Assembly (NCBI GenBank): GCA_963774745.1
Contig: CAVZGE010000008.1
Location: 81,842-145,841 of the forward strand
Origin: Prado023 sp963774745
GTDB taxonomy: Bacteria > Actinomycetota > Actinomycetes > S36-B12 > CAIYMF01
Direction: 5' to 3'
Length of the DNA stretch: 64,000 nucleotides
Shown here: positions 36,413 through 46,712 of the stretch, in pieces
Layout: every line of letters starts with the position of its first letter
How positions within the stretch are numbered: position 1 is the stretch's first letter
Notes under the pieces: generated by a model
What the model was told of the DNA's origin: nothing
Database searches by the model: none
What the model saw: the letters and a program-made list of their open reading frames with translations, nothing else
Program-made: the position numbers and the translations under genes

Positions 36413-37373
36413 GTGAGCGCACGCCCGTCTGATGCCCAGTACCCCCCCGCTGCGCAGGTCCTGGTCGACTTCGTCCCCGGTCACGACTTCTTCGTCGGGG
36501 TCGACTCCGACGGCTGCGCGTTCGACGCCATGGACATCAAGCACCTGGAGTGCTTCACCCCCTGCTACATCAAGTACTGGGACCTGCAGCCCATCTCGAC
36601 GCTGGCCCGCGAGACGGCCGTGTTCGTCAACCTGCACTCCACGACCCGCGGGCTGAACCGGTGGATCGCCCTCAAGCAGGTGCTGGACCTGCTGCGCGAC
36701 CGCGTCGAGGTCGCCGAGCGCGGCTTCGTGGTGCCGTCCGGGGCCCAGCTGCAGGCGTTCCTCGACTCCCCGTACCCGCTGTCCGACACGGGCATCGCCG
36801 AATTCGCCAAGGAGCACCCGTCCGAGGAGATCGAGCGGGCGATCCGGTGGGGCAACGGCGTCAACGCCGCCATCGCCGACATGGTGCACAACTGCGGGCC
36901 GTTCGTCGGGGTGCGGGAGGCGTTCGAGGCGATGCAGCCCGACGTGGACGCCATGACCGTCTCCGCCACGCCGGTGGAGGCGCTCGTCCGCGAGTGGAAC
37001 GAGCACGGGCTCGCCAAGTACGTGCGGGTCATCGCCGGCCAGGAGATGGGCTCCAAGGCCCAGCACGTGCAGTACGCCGCCAAGGGCAAGTACTCCGACG
37101 ACCAGCACATCATGCTCATCGGCGACGCACCGGGCGACCGTGACGCGGCCGCCAAGGAGGGCGTCGCTGTACTACCCGATCAATCCGGGCAAGGAGAAGG
37201 AGTCCTGGATCCGCTTCACGGACGAGGCGCTGCCGAAGTTCCTCGACGGCACGTTCGCCGGCTCCTACCAGCAGTCGATCATCGAGGAGTTCGAGTCCTA
37301 CCTGCCCTCGGAGGTGCCGTGGGAGACCGTCTCGGGCAATCGGACGTTCGTTCAGCCCGTGGTCTCGAAGTAG
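36413..37373 (+). CDS. HAD-family phosphatase-like protein (one frameshift)
   Basis: GTG 36413 with GAGGAG about 6 nt upstream. The HAD nucleophile motif is in FFVGVDSDGCAFDAMD (Asp-x-Asp), and the late acidic motif is IMLIGDAPGDRDAA. One extra base near 37160 moves the reading into the frame that starts LYYPINPGKEKESW and ends at 37373; removing it gives about 319 residues. The substrate is unknown, probably a sugar phosphate given the locus. The GH3 gene follows after 60 bp, so they share site A. Confidence 0.75.
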
Positions 37374-37433
37374 CCGCAGTCCCCCGACGACTCGCAACCA
37401 ACCGCACACGACGCACAAGAAGGGTGGCATCCC

Positions 37434-39159
37434 ATGCCCACGCTCGTAGACCTCACCGCGACGCCCTACGGCCTCGACCCCTCCCAGGTCGACTGGGTCG
37501 AGCAGACCCTGGCCGGGATGACCGACGAGGAGAAGGTCGGCCAGGTCTTCGTCAACCTCTTCCACTTCGGCGCCGACATGTTCAGCGGCAACACGTTGAC
37601 CAACGCCGAGATCCTGGCCAAGTACCACATCGGCGGCGCGCGGTACCACGGCGGCGAGTCGGCGAAGGTGCAGGCGCTGCTCAACCAGCTGCAGGCCGAT
37701 TCCAGGATCCCGCTGCTGATCGCCGCGAACTGCGACTCCGGAGGCAACGGCGCCTGCTCCGACGGGACCTACATCGCCTCGGGCGCGCAGTGCGAGGCGT
37801 CCGGTGACCCGACCGTGGCGTACAACGCCGGGCTGGTGTCCGCGCGTGAGGCGACTGCGCTGGGCGTCAACGTCAACTTCGATCCCTGCGTCGACATCCT
37901 CTACAACTGGCGCAACACGATCGTGAACACCCGCGCCTACGGCACCGACGCCGACACCGTCATCCGGCACACCAGCGCCTACATCGAGGGCCTGACCGCC
38001 GAGCGCGAGATCGTCACGTGCATCAAGCACTTCCCCGGCGACGGCACCGAGGAGCGCGACCAGCACCTCGTCCTGGGCATCAACGAGCTGACCCCGGACG
38101 AGTGGGACGACTCGTTCGGGCGGGTCTACCGCACGCACATCGACAACGGGGTCGAGATGATCATGGCCGGGCACATCGCCCTGCCCGAGTACCAGAAGAA
38201 GCTCGACCCGTCGCTGGCCGACGCCGACATCCTCCCCGCCACCCTGGCCCCCGAGCTGCTCCAGGGCCTGCTCAAGACCCAGCTCGGCTTCAACGGTGTC
38301 GTGATCACCGACGCCAGCCACATGCTCGGCATGAGCTCGGCCATGCGCCGCGAGGACTACGTGCCCGCCGCGATCGCCGCCGGGTGCGACATGTTCCTGT
38401 TCTTCAACGACATCGACGAGGACTACGGGTTCATGCTCGCCGGCCTGCGCAACGGCGTCATCACCGCCGAGCGGATGGACGACGCGGTACGCCGCATCCT
38501 GGGCCTGAAGGCGAAGCTGAACCTGCACGTGAAGGCCGCCGACGGGACGCCTGCAGAAGGCCCCCGAGGAGTTGGCGGTCGTCGGGTGCGAGGAGCACCT
38601 GCAGATGCGTGCCGACGCCGCCGACAAGGGCATCACCCTGGTCAAGAACACCCTCGACCAGCTGCCCCTGGACCCCGTCAAGCACCGGCGCATCCGGCTC
38701 TACTACCTGTCCGGCGAGGTCGGCGGGATCTACGAGGCGGGCTCGGCCACCCTCGACGCGTTCGTCGCCGAGCTCGAGGGCCGCGGGTTCGAGGTCACGG
38801 TCAACGATGGCAACACCCGGGTCAAGGGCCCGACGCTGAAGTACCGCGACGAGGTCGACGCCGCCCTGATCGTGGCCGACATCGTCGGGTACGGGGCGGA
38901 GAACAACTACCGGATCCGCTGGAAGCTCGCGATGAGCAACGAGTGCCCGTGGTACGTGTGGGAGGTCCCCACGTTCATGGTCTCGCTGAACTACACGACC
39001 CACCTGCACGACGCGACCATGGTCAAGTGCCTGGTCAACGCCTACCACAACAACCCCGAGACCATCCGGGCGACGGTCGACAAGCTCATGGGCCTCTCGG
39101 AGTTCAAGGGCACGCCCAACGAGCTGGTCTGGGCCGACAAGTGGCAGGCCCGCCTCTGA
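37434..39159 (+). CDS. GH3 glycoside hydrolase, NagZ-like (one frameshift)
   Basis: The N-terminal TIM barrel carries KHFPGDGTEERDQH, the K-H-F-P-G-x-G...D-x-H motif of the beta-N-acetylglucosaminidase/NagZ branch, in which the His/Asp pair acts as acid/base. VVITDASHMLGM carries the nucleophile Asp. One extra base near 38550 (ACG-c-CTG) breaks the frame before the C-terminal domain (LQKAPEELAVVG to WADKWQARL). No signal peptide, so it is cytoplasmic and works on imported substrate. Some enzymes of this branch act as phosphorylases. The sugar is unknown. About 574 residues after correction. Confidence 0.82.
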
Positions 39160-39174
39160 CCCGAGAGGCAGGCA

Positions 39175-39219
39175 GACGTCCGCAGGGCCCTGGGCGAACC
39201 CCGGGGCCCTACGGGCGTC
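39175..39219 (+). terminator. Long hairpin after GH3 gene
   Basis: GACG, CCG and AGGGCCC on the left pair with GGGCCCT, CGG and CGTC on the right, with single bulges and a 12-nt loop. It begins 16 nt after the stop. There is no U-tract, as is common for actinobacterial hairpin terminators. Confidence 0.6.
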
Positions 39220-39289
39220 TCAGCATCGACAGCCGGGCCGGACGTCGACCAGTTGCCCCCCGTAAGCGTTCCCCGCACGATGGGGACGA

Positions 39290-39736
39290 ATGGTTGCAGG
39301 AGACGGGAGGGTGGGCGGGGTGGAGGACAGGGCTCCGATCGCTGCCGTCGGCGGGGTCGTCCACGACGAGAATCGACGGCTGCTGATCGTACGCCGTGGG
39401 CATGAACCCGGCCGGGGGCGATGGTCCGTGCCCGGAGGGCGGGTGGAGCCGGGGGAGTCTGACGAGGTCGCCGTGCTGCGTGAGGTGGCAGAGGAGACCG
39501 GCTTGCAGGCGGTTGTCCTGGGCCTCGTGGGGTCGGTACGACGTCCCGCTCCGGGTGGTGGGACATTCGAGATCCGGGACTACCTGCTCCGCCCGCGACA
39601 GGTTCCTGCCCCTGACCCGGTGCCCGGGGACGACGCGGACGATGCCCGCTGGGTGACCCGAGCCGAGCTGGAGTCCCTGCCCCTGGTCGATGGTCTGCTC
39701 GACGCCCTGTCCGGGTGGTCAATGCTCCCGGGCTGA
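39290..39736 (+). CDS. NUDIX hydrolase
   Basis: 148 residues from ATG 39290, or about 138 from GTG 39320, which follows GGGAGGG. The NUDIX box is complete: GGRVEPGESDEVAVLREV followed by AEETGL (G-x5-E-x7-REU-x-EE-x-G). Known family role: hydrolysis of nucleoside diphosphates linked to another moiety; the substrate is not predictable. It is convergent with the sugar-kinase gene. Confidence 0.88.
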   Translation: MVAGDGRVGGVEDRAPIAAVGGVVHDENRRLLIVRRGHEPGRGRWSVPGGRVEPGESDEVAVLREVAEETGLQAVVLGLVGSVRRPAPGGGTFEIRDYLLRPRQVPAPDPVPGDDADDARWVTRAELESLPLVDGLLDALSGWSMLPG

Positions 39737-39788
39737 GCCCCAGCTTGCTTCGCGGCCCGAACCCCGGACGAGGGGGGCTGGCGTGGGG

Positions 39789-40862
39789 TCAGCGGCGCAC
39801 GCGCGCGTTGCCGGCCCAGATGCTCCAGACCTGGTCCTCGTCTGCCGGGACCGCGTAGTCGGTGAGGAAGGTGGCGGCCAGGGCGCCGCTGGCCCAGCCG
39901 AACTGCAGGCAGCGTTCCGGCTCCCAGCCGCGCAGGATGCCGTAGAGCATGCCGCCGACGAACCCGTCGCCGCCGCCGATGCGGTCCAGCACGCCGATCT
40001 CACGGGGCGCGGCGATGTGGAACTGGCCGTCTGCGTAGATCAGGCCACCCCACAGGTGCTGGTTGGCGCTGACCACCTCGCGCAGCGTGTTGGCGTACCA
40101 GGACGCATTCGGATAGGCCTGCTGGACGCGAGCGATCATCTGCTTGAAGCCGTCGATCTTCGACGACAGGTCCTCGCCGCCGGCCTCGGGTCCCGGGATG
40201 CCCAGGGCGAGCTGGAAGTCCTCCTCGTTGCCGATCAGGATGTCGGAGACGCCGGCGATCTCGGCGAAGACCGCGCCGAGCTCCTCCTCGCGGCCCTCCC
40301 AGAACGAGGCCCGATGGTTGATGTCGAACGAGATGCGTGTGCCGTGCCGCTTGGCCGCGCGAGCCAGCTCGAGGCAGAACGTGCTCGCCTCCGGGGACAG
40401 GGCGGCGATGACTCCCGACAGGTGCAGGATCTGGACGCCCTCGGTGCCGAAGATCCGGTCGAGGTCGAAGTCCGCGACGCTCAGCGTGCGGCCCACCTCG
40501 CCGGCCCGGTCGTTGTGCACGCGGGGGCCGCGGTTGCCCACGCCGCTGTCGGCGATGTTGAACTGGTGCCGGTAGCCCCATGCCCCGCCCTGGGGGACCT
40601 CGGGTCCCTCGTAGGCCATGTGCCGGGCCGCGAGGTCGCTCTTGATGATCTGGGCGATCGGGCTGCCCGCGACGAAGGCGGTGAGGACCTTGACCGGCAG
40701 GCCGAGGTGGGAGGCGATGCTGGCGACGTTGGTCTCGGCTGATGTGGCATGCATTGTGTAGGTCCGGCTGCTGTGCACGGGCTGGCCGTTCTCGGGGGTG
40801 ATGCGCACGCCCATGCTTGTCGGCACGATCATCGCCCAGGCGGCGTCCTGTCGCAGTTCCAT
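39789..40862 (-). CDS. PfkB-family sugar kinase (KDG-kinase-like)
   Basis: ATG 40862 gives 357 residues. The C-terminal PfkB signature DRIGGGDGFVGGMLYG holds the catalytic Asp and anion hole, and RISFDINHRASFW and SDILIGNEEDF are typical of the 2-keto-3-deoxygluconate-kinase branch. No KDPG aldolase gene is seen in the window, so phosphorylation of another ketose or keto-sugar acid is possible. It is located downstream of the FGGY kinase on the same strand, 74 bp away, and has an intact frame unlike many neighbours. Confidence 0.85.
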   Translation of the reverse strand: MELRQDAAWAMIVPTSMGVRITPENGQPVHSSRTYTMHATSAETNVASIASHLGLPVKVLTAFVAGSPIAQIIKSDLAARHMAYEGPEVPQGGAWGYRHQFNIADSGVGNRGPRVHNDRAGEVGRTLSVADFDLDRIFGTEGVQILHLSGVIAALSPEASTFCLELARAAKRHGTRISFDINHRASFWEGREEELGAVFAEIAGVSDILIGNEEDFQLALGIPGPEAGGEDLSSKIDGFKQMIARVQQAYPNASWYANTLREVVSANQHLWGGLIYADGQFHIAAPREIGVLDRIGGGDGFVGGMLYGILRGWEPERCLQFGWASGALAATFLTDYAVPADEDQVWSIWAGNARVRR

Positions 40863-40936
40863 TGTGGAGTCCTCTTTCGGGGTTCGGTCGCGGTCCCGAC
40901 GCCGGCGGCGCCAGTCCAACGGGTGTGGTCTGTGGG

Positions 40937-42499
40937 TCAGGTGAACAGCCGGGCCACCTCGTCGTAGGCGGCGAGCAGGCTGGGCACCGAGGCGCGCAGC
41001 CCCTTGTACAGGGCGATCTCGGCCGGGCTGCCCACCTCGGGGATCTCGATCGGCCGGGCATCCAACGCAGGTCGCAGGGCCTCGAGCGCGGCGTCGAGGT
41101 CGGTGGCCCGGCCGAGGGCGACCAGGCCGAGGGCAGCCACCCCCAGGGCGGAGCCCTCGGCGCCGGTCGTGATGGTCAACGGCCTGCCGATCGCCGACGG
41201 CCAGCACCCGGCGCCACAGCATGGAGCGCAGCGCCCCGCCGGTGGCCCGCACCGAGGTGACGGGCGCGATCCGGTCGAGCGACTCGACGATGGTCGACAG
41301 CTGCAGGGCGACCCCCTCGACGGTGGCCCGGACGAAGTGGCCCGTGGTGTGCCCGTGGCGGATCCCGAGGTAGGCGCCGGCCAGGTCGGGGTCCCACAGC
41401 GGGGCCCGCTCGGCCAGCAGGTAGGGCAGCATGAGCAGGCCGTCGCTGCCCGGTGGGACCGCCTCGGCCAGGGCCAGCAGCTCCTGGTCGTGGGGCTTGC
41501 CGTCCGAGGTGGCCAGGCCGCGGCCGAACACCTCGCCGGCCCACCGGACGACCACGCCGCCGTTGCTCACCGCACCGCCCACGATCCATTGCGTGTCGGT
41601 CAGGGCGTAGCAGAACAGCCGCCCGGCTGGGTCCAGCGTCGGCTGGGGCACGACCATCCGGACGGCGCCGCTGGTGCCCAGCGAGAGGCCGGCCACGCCG
41701 GGGGTCATCGCCCCGGTGCCGACGTTGCCCAGCGGCCCGTCACCCGCGCCGACGACCACGGGCAGGCCGGCCGGCAGGCCGACCTCCGCCGCGACCGCTG
41801 CGCTCAGGCCGAGCGTCGCCGTGGTGGGCAGGATCGGGGGGAGCTGGTCGAGGCTGATCCCCGCGAGCTCGACTGCCAGTGGGTTCCAGTCGCGTGTGGC
41901 CATGTCGAGCATCGCGGTGCCGGATGCCGAGGACAGCTCGGTGGTGACCTCGCCGGTCGAGGGTCGACAGGACGAAGTCCTTCAGCCCCGCCCACCAGCG
42001 CACCCGTGAGGTGAACACCGGCTCCCGACGCGAGTACCACATGATCTTGGTCAGCGGTGTCATCGGATGGATCGGGGTGCCCGAGGTCCGGTACAGGTCG
42101 GTCGCGAGCTGGGAGGCGCGCAGGCCCCGGGCCTCGTCGGCGGAGCGGGAGTCCGCCCAGGTGATCAGCGAGGTGAGCGGCTCGCGCTGGTCGTCCAGGG
42201 CGACCAGCGCGTGCATCGCGGTGCTGACGGACACGGCGATGACCGGGGCGTCGCCGACCGCCGCGACGCACTCGGCCAGGGCCTCGACCACTGCGGTGCT
42301 GATCGCCCGCGGGTCCTGCACCTGCCAGCCCGGCTGCGGCGCGGACAGCGGGTACTCGCGCAGCGCCGTGTAGCGCCAGTCGGTCCCCAGCTCGAACGCG
42401 ACCGCCTTCGTCGCGGTGGTCCCGACGTCCAGGCCGATGATGACCTCGGCCGATGGGTGGGCACCGGGGCGGCCGCACCTCCTCGTCCTGGTCGCTCAT
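40937..42499 (-). CDS. FGGY-family sugar or sugar-acid kinase, gluconokinase-like (three frameshifts)
   Basis: The start is ATG 42499 (MSDQDEEV). The first nucleotide-fold motif IGLDVGTTATKAVAF is reached after one extra base near 42440. Two further extra bases, near 41960 and 41185, restore a continuous protein of about 520 residues. Diagnostic parts are WADSRSADEARGL, GAGDGPLGNVGTGAM (ATP binding) and ATGGALRSMLWRRVLA. The FGGY group includes gluconokinase and xylulokinase; the opening residues and the nearby 6PGDH and LarA genes favour gluconate (inference). It is the third gene of the minus-strand unit uxaC-uxuB-FGGY-PfkB. Confidence 0.78.
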
Positions 42500-42503
42500 G
42501 GCC

Positions 42504-43913
42504 TCACACCCGCGCCGTCAGGTCCTCGGCGTGGGCGAGCACCGCGGCCACGATCTCGGCGTCCGCCGCGAGGTCCTCGCCCAGGAAGCCCAGGACGGCG
42601 GCCACGGACTCCTCGAGGGTGCCCTCGCCGAACGGGGCGACCTCCGCGGCGCGGGCGTCCTTCACCGGGGCGCCCACACCACGCAGGTGGCAGGTCCAGG
42701 CCGCGATCGCCCGGGTGGCGCCCTGCGGCACCCGTCCCGCCGCGCGCTCGGCGCGCAGGGTCGGCACGATCCGCACGGGGATCTTCTGGGAGCCGTCGGC
42801 GGCGATCTGGGCCAGCGCGTGGCGGATGTTCGGGTTCTCGAACCGGTCGAGCAGCGCCGCGCGGTAGGCCGCGACGTCCTCGGCGGGCAGGGTGAGGTGG
42901 CCCGAGGCCTCGTCCCACCACTGCTCCACCCAGCCGCGGGCCACCGGGTCGGCGATCGCGTCGGCGACCGTCTCGTGGCCCAGGATCGTGCCGGCGTAGG
43001 CCAGCAGGGAGTGCGACCCGTTGAGCAGCCACAGCTTGCGCTGCTCGAAGGGCACGACGTCGTCGACGACGAAGGCGCCGGCGGCGTCCCAGGCGGGGCG
43101 GCCCTTGGGGAACTCGCCGGCGATGACCCACTCGCTGAACGGCTCGGTGGGCACCGGGGAGGCGTCCACGACGCCGAGGGCGGCCAGGACGGCCGCGCGG
43201 TGCTCGTCGGTGGTCGCCGGGGTGATCCGGTCGACCATCGTCGTGCCGAAGGCCACGTTCGCGGCGGCCCAGTCGGCCAGCGAGGGGTCGACCGCGGCGA
43301 TGAGCTCGTCGACCACGCGCTTGAGGGCGGGGCCGTTGTCCGGCAGGTTGTCGCACGGCACGATCGCGATCGCGCCGGCGCCCGCGGCCCGGCGGGCCAG
43401 GTAGCCGGACACGATCCGGCCCGGGGCGGTGGTCGCCGGGGCCATCGGGTCGGCGCGCAGTGCGGCGATGTCGGCCTGGACGTCCGCGCGGGAGGTGTCC
43501 AGGGAGCCGTCGGGGGCGCGCATGTAGCCGGCCTCGGTCACGGTCAGGGTGACCACGGCCAGCTCCGGGGAGGACCAGTAGCCCAGCCAGGCCTCGTGGT
43601 CGGCGGCGGCGTGCACTGCCGAGACGCTGGAGATCACGTCGAAGGTGTCGCCGTCGCCGGCGCGGGTGATCAGCGTGTAGAGGCCGTCCTGGGGGTTCAG
43701 CGCGTCGGCCATCGCCGCGGAGCGGCCGGTGAAGGCGGCGATGCCCCAGTCGGCGGCGTCGGGTGCCTGGTCGGTGTACCAGGCCTGGTGGGCCCGGAAG
43801 AAGTTGCCGAGGCCGACGTGCACGATGCGCACGGGCGCGGCGGGTCGGCCGTGGCCGGCCGCCCGGGACAGGGGAACTCCAGTGGCAGCGGCGGTGGGGT
43901 CGGTGGTGGTCAC
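42504..43913 (-). CDS. uxuB: Mannitol dehydrogenase-family D-mannonate oxidoreductase (fructuronate reductase-like)
   Basis: The GTG start at 43913 overlaps the TGA of uxaC (GTGA). 469 residues. The NAD-binding N-terminus is RIVHVGLGNFFRAHQAW; IAIVPCDNLPDNG and KLWLLNGSHSLLAYAG are family signatures, the second including the catalytic Lys/Asn/His neighbourhood of polyol dehydrogenases. In this family UxuB reduces fructuronate to D-mannonate, UxaB reduces tagaturonate, and others act on mannitol. The adjacent uronate isomerase favours fructuronate. The frame is intact. Confidence 0.82.
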   Translation of the reverse strand: MTTTDPTAAATGVPLSRAAGHGRPAAPVRIVHVGLGNFFRAHQAWYTDQAPDAADWGIAAFTGRSAAMADALNPQDGLYTLITRAGDGDTFDVISSVSAVHAAADHEAWLGYWSSPELAVVTLTVTEAGYMRAPDGSLDTSRADVQADIAALRADPMAPATTAPGRIVSGYLARRAAGAGAIAIVPCDNLPDNGPALKRVVDELIAAVDPSLADWAAANVAFGTTMVDRITPATTDEHRAAVLAALGVVDASPVPTEPFSEWVIAGEFPKGRPAWDAAGAFVVDDVVPFEQRKLWLLNGSHSLLAYAGTILGHETVADAIADPVARGWVEQWWDEASGHLTLPAEDVAAYRAALLDRFENPNIRHALAQIAADGSQKIPVRIVPTLRAERAAGRVPQGATRAIAAWTCHLRGVGAPVKDARAAEVAPFGEGTLEESVAAVLGFLGEDLAADAEIVAAVLAHAEDLTARV

Positions 43914-45321
43914 AGCTTGAACGCCTTCCGGGGGTTGGTGACGACGAGGTCGTGGGCGGTGTCGAGGGCCTCGTCCATGGTGAGTCGGTGGTCGGCGACG
44001 AGCTTGGCCAGGAAGCCCGAGTCCATCCGGCGGTTGGTGTCGTGGCGGGCGGGGATCGACAGGAAGGCCCGGGTGTCGTCGATGAAGCCGGAGGTGCGGG
44101 AGAAGCCGGCGGACTCGGTGACCGCACTGCGGTACCGGTTCATCGCCTCGGGGGAGTCGATGAACCACCACGGCGCCCCGACGAACACCGACGGGTAGAA
44201 GCCGGCCAGCGGCGCGAGCTCACGGGAGTACACGGTCTCGTCGATGGTGAACAGCACGACCTGGAAGTTCGGGGCGGTGCCGAACGCGGACAGCATCGGC
44301 TGCAGCGCGTTGACGAACTCCACGCCCATCGGGATGTCGCCGCCGACGTCGGCGCCGTACGTCTCGAAGGTCGGGGTGTGGTGGTTGCGGTACACGGCCG
44401 GGTGCATGGTCATGACCAGGCCGTCCTCGGAGGCCATCCGGGCCTGCTGGAACATGAAGTTGCGGCGGAGGGTGTGACCCTGCTTGACCGTGATCGTCCC
44501 GGCGCGGGCCAGCGCGTAGAGGCGCTCGGCCTCGGCGTCGTCGAGCGGCTCGACGCGGGCGTCGCGGTGCGAGTGGTCGGTCGACACCGCGCCGTTGGCC
44601 TTGAAGAAGGCTCGCCGGTCCTCCATCGCCGCGACCCAGCCGGCGTACGTGCCGGTGTCGATGCCGCTGACCTCGCCGAGGGTGTCGACCAGGCCGTTCC
44701 AGGCCGGGGTGGCCGGCTCGAGGTACTTGTCCGGGCGGAAGGTGGGGGCGACCTTGCCCGCCCAGGTGGGGTCGTTCGCCAGCTTGATGTGGTGGCGCAG
44801 GTCGTCGCACGGGTCGTCGGTGGTGGCGATGAACTCGATGTCGAAGCGCGTCGTACAGCGCCCGCGGGCGGAACTCAGGGGTCTTCAGCGCGGCGTCGAT
44901 CGCGTCGTAGATCTCGTCGGCGGTCTCCTGCGGAGGGGACCAGGTCGATGCCGAAGATGTCGGCGAGCTCGGACTCGAACCAGAACTTGACCGGGGTGCC
45001 GCGGTAGGCCTTCCAGTGCGAGCACAGGATGCGGAAGGCGTTGCGGGACTGCTCGGGGGTGAACTCCGACTGGCCGACGCCGAGGTCGGCCAGCGACACG
45101 CCGTGGGCGTGCATCATCCGGTTGACGTAGTGGTCCGGGGTGATGAGCAGCGACGTCGGGTCGTCGAACGGGGTGTCGTCGGCCAGCCACTGCGGCGGGA
45201 CGTGCCCGTGCGGGGAGATGATCGGCAGGTCGCGGACAGCGGCGTAGAGCTCTCGGGCGATGTCGCGGGTGGTGGGGTCGGCGGGGAGCAGGCGGTCTGG
45301 GTTCAATGTGAGGGTGGCCAT
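43910..45321 (-). CDS. uxaC: Uronate isomerase (two frameshifts)
   Basis: The start may be ATG 45321 or 45330. The N-terminal metal site is ISPHGHVPPQWLADD (His-x-His), followed by PDHYVNRMMHAHGV. The C-terminal part has QGHTLRRNFMFQQ and TGFIDDTRAF-like ends. Extra bases near 44935 and 44848 break it; removal gives a protein of about 469 residues, the normal length. UxaC converts D-glucuronate to D-fructuronate (and galacturonate to tagaturonate). It is first in the four-gene minus-strand unit, divergent from the larA homologue, with a shared operator between. Confidence 0.85.
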
Positions 45322-45353
45322 GTCCGCCATCGTGTCGGCGCCGGCGCATCCCC

Positions 45354-45377
45354 GGCAATCGGTTGCCGCCTGTTGCC
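45354..45377 (-). promoter_or_regulatory. Regulon site B (uxaC/larA divergent region)
   Basis: On the minus strand: GGCAAC-AGGC-GGCAAC-CG-ATTGCC. All three half-sites are present. It ends 33 bp before uxaC and 46 bp before larA, so one element can control both directions. Its palindrome is the same sequence as that of site C. Confidence 0.65.
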
Positions 45378-45422
45378 GTCCGCCCTTGCGTCCCAGCCCG
45401 CGCGCGGGGGCAGGGTGAGGCC

Positions 45423-46712
45423 ATGACCGACACCCTCGACCTCGTCACCGCACTCGCCCGCCAGGCCCACGTCGTCGGCGGGCCCGACAGCACCCTGACC
45501 TCCGAGGAGGTCCGCGCGTTCATCCTCGCGGCCCTGGCCGAGGCCGACCTGGACGGGCGCAGCGTGTGCCTGGTGATCCCCGACGGGACCCGCAGCAGCC
45601 CGCTGCCGCTGCTGCTGCGCAGCGTGCACGAGGCCCTGGCCGGGCGGGTCAGCCGGCTCACCGCGCTGATCGCGCTCGGCACGCACGTCGCCATGTCCGA
45701 CGAGGCCATCGCCACGCACCTCGGATACGGCGAGGGCGGGCTGGAGGGGACCTACCCCGGCATGACGGTGCTCAACCACGAGTGGTGGAAGCCCGAGACG
45801 TTCGTCACCCTGGGCACGATCAGCGCCGAGCGGGTCAGCGAGCTCAGCGGGGGCCTGCTGAGCGTCCCGGCCGAGGTCGCCCTCAACCGCGCCGTCGTCG
45901 ACCACGACGTCGCCCTCGTCGTCGGCCCGGTGTTCCCGCACGAGGTCGTCGGGTTCTCCGGGGGCAACAAGTACTTCTTCCCCGGCATCGCCGGGCAGCA
46001 GATCATCGACCTCACGCACTGGGTGGGGGCGCTGATCACCAGCTCCGAGATCATCGGGACCCGCGGGATCACCCCGGTCCGGGCCCTGATCAACGAGGCC
46101 GCCGAGATGATCCCCAGCCAGAAGCTGGCCCTGTGCGTCGTGGCCAAGTCCGGCACCCCGGACCTGCACGCGGTGACGTTCGGCACCACCGAGACGGCGT
46201 GGGCGGCCGCCGCCGAGGTGTCGGCGGAGACCCACGTGCGCTACCTGGACGCCCCGGTGAAGCGGGTCGTGTCGATCATCCCGACCAAGTACGAGGACAT
46301 CTGGACCGCCGCCAAGGGCTTCTACAAGCTCGAGCCGGTGGTCGCCGACGGCGGCGAGGTCATCCTCTACGCCCCGCACGTGACCGAGATCTCGGCGGTG
46401 CACACCGAGATCTACGAGATCGGCTACCACTGCCGGGACTACTTCGTGAAGCAGTGGGACCGGTTCACGGACATCCACTGGGGGGTGCTGGCCCACAGCA
46501 CCCACCTGCGCGGGGCGGGGACCTATGACGAGGTGGCGGGGGAGCGGTGCCGCGTGGACGTCACGCTGGTCACCGGGATCCCCGAGGACAAGGTCCGCGG
46601 GGCCAACCTCGGGTACATCGCCCCGGCGGACTTCGACCTGGCGGCCTACGAGGCCGACCCGGAGACCCTCGTCGTGCCCAACGCCGGTGAGGTCCTGTTC
46701 CGCCTGCGCTGA
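45423..46712 (+). CDS. LarA-family nickel-pincer enzyme; candidate gluconate/mannonate 2-epimerase
   Basis: 429 residues. The catalytic and cofactor residues of lactate racemase are all at matching spacing: Asp54 and Arg57 (IPDGTR), His88 (ALGTH), His173 and the cofactor-binding Lys183 (FPHEVVGFSGGNK, 10 apart as His174/Lys184 in L. plantarum LarA) and His199 (DLTHW, 16 further). It should thus carry the nickel-pincer nucleotide covalently and move a hydride at C2 of an alpha-hydroxy acid. LarA relatives include racemases of several hydroxy acids and D-gluconate 2-epimerases. Its neighbours (uronate isomerase, mannonate oxidoreductase, FGGY kinase, 6PGDH) favour interconversion of D-mannonate and D-gluconate. 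Cofactor genes larE-larB-larC are 6 kb downstream. Confidence 0.9.
   Translation: MTDTLDLVTALARQAHVVGGPDSTLTSEEVRAFILAALAEADLDGRSVCLVIPDGTRSSPLPLLLRSVHEALAGRVSRLTALIALGTHVAMSDEAIATHLGYGEGGLEGTYPGMTVLNHEWWKPETFVTLGTISAERVSELSGGLLSVPAEVALNRAVVDHDVALVVGPVFPHEVVGFSGGNKYFFPGIAGQQIIDLTHWVGALITSSEIIGTRGITPVRALINEAAEMIPSQKLALCVVAKSGTPDLHAVTFGTTETAWAAAAEVSAETHVRYLDAPVKRVVSIIPTKYEDIWTAAKGFYKLEPVVADGGEVILYAPHVTEISAVHTEIYEIGYHCRDYFVKQWDRFTDIHWGVLAHSTHLRGAGTYDEVAGERCRVDVTLVTGIPEDKVRGANLGYIAPADFDLAAYEADPETLVVPNAGEVLFRLR

Noticed and set aside
39241..39275. GTTGCC-CCCC-GTAAGC before the NUDIX gene as another regulon site
   Set aside because: Only one half-site matches and the gene has no evident link to the regulon.
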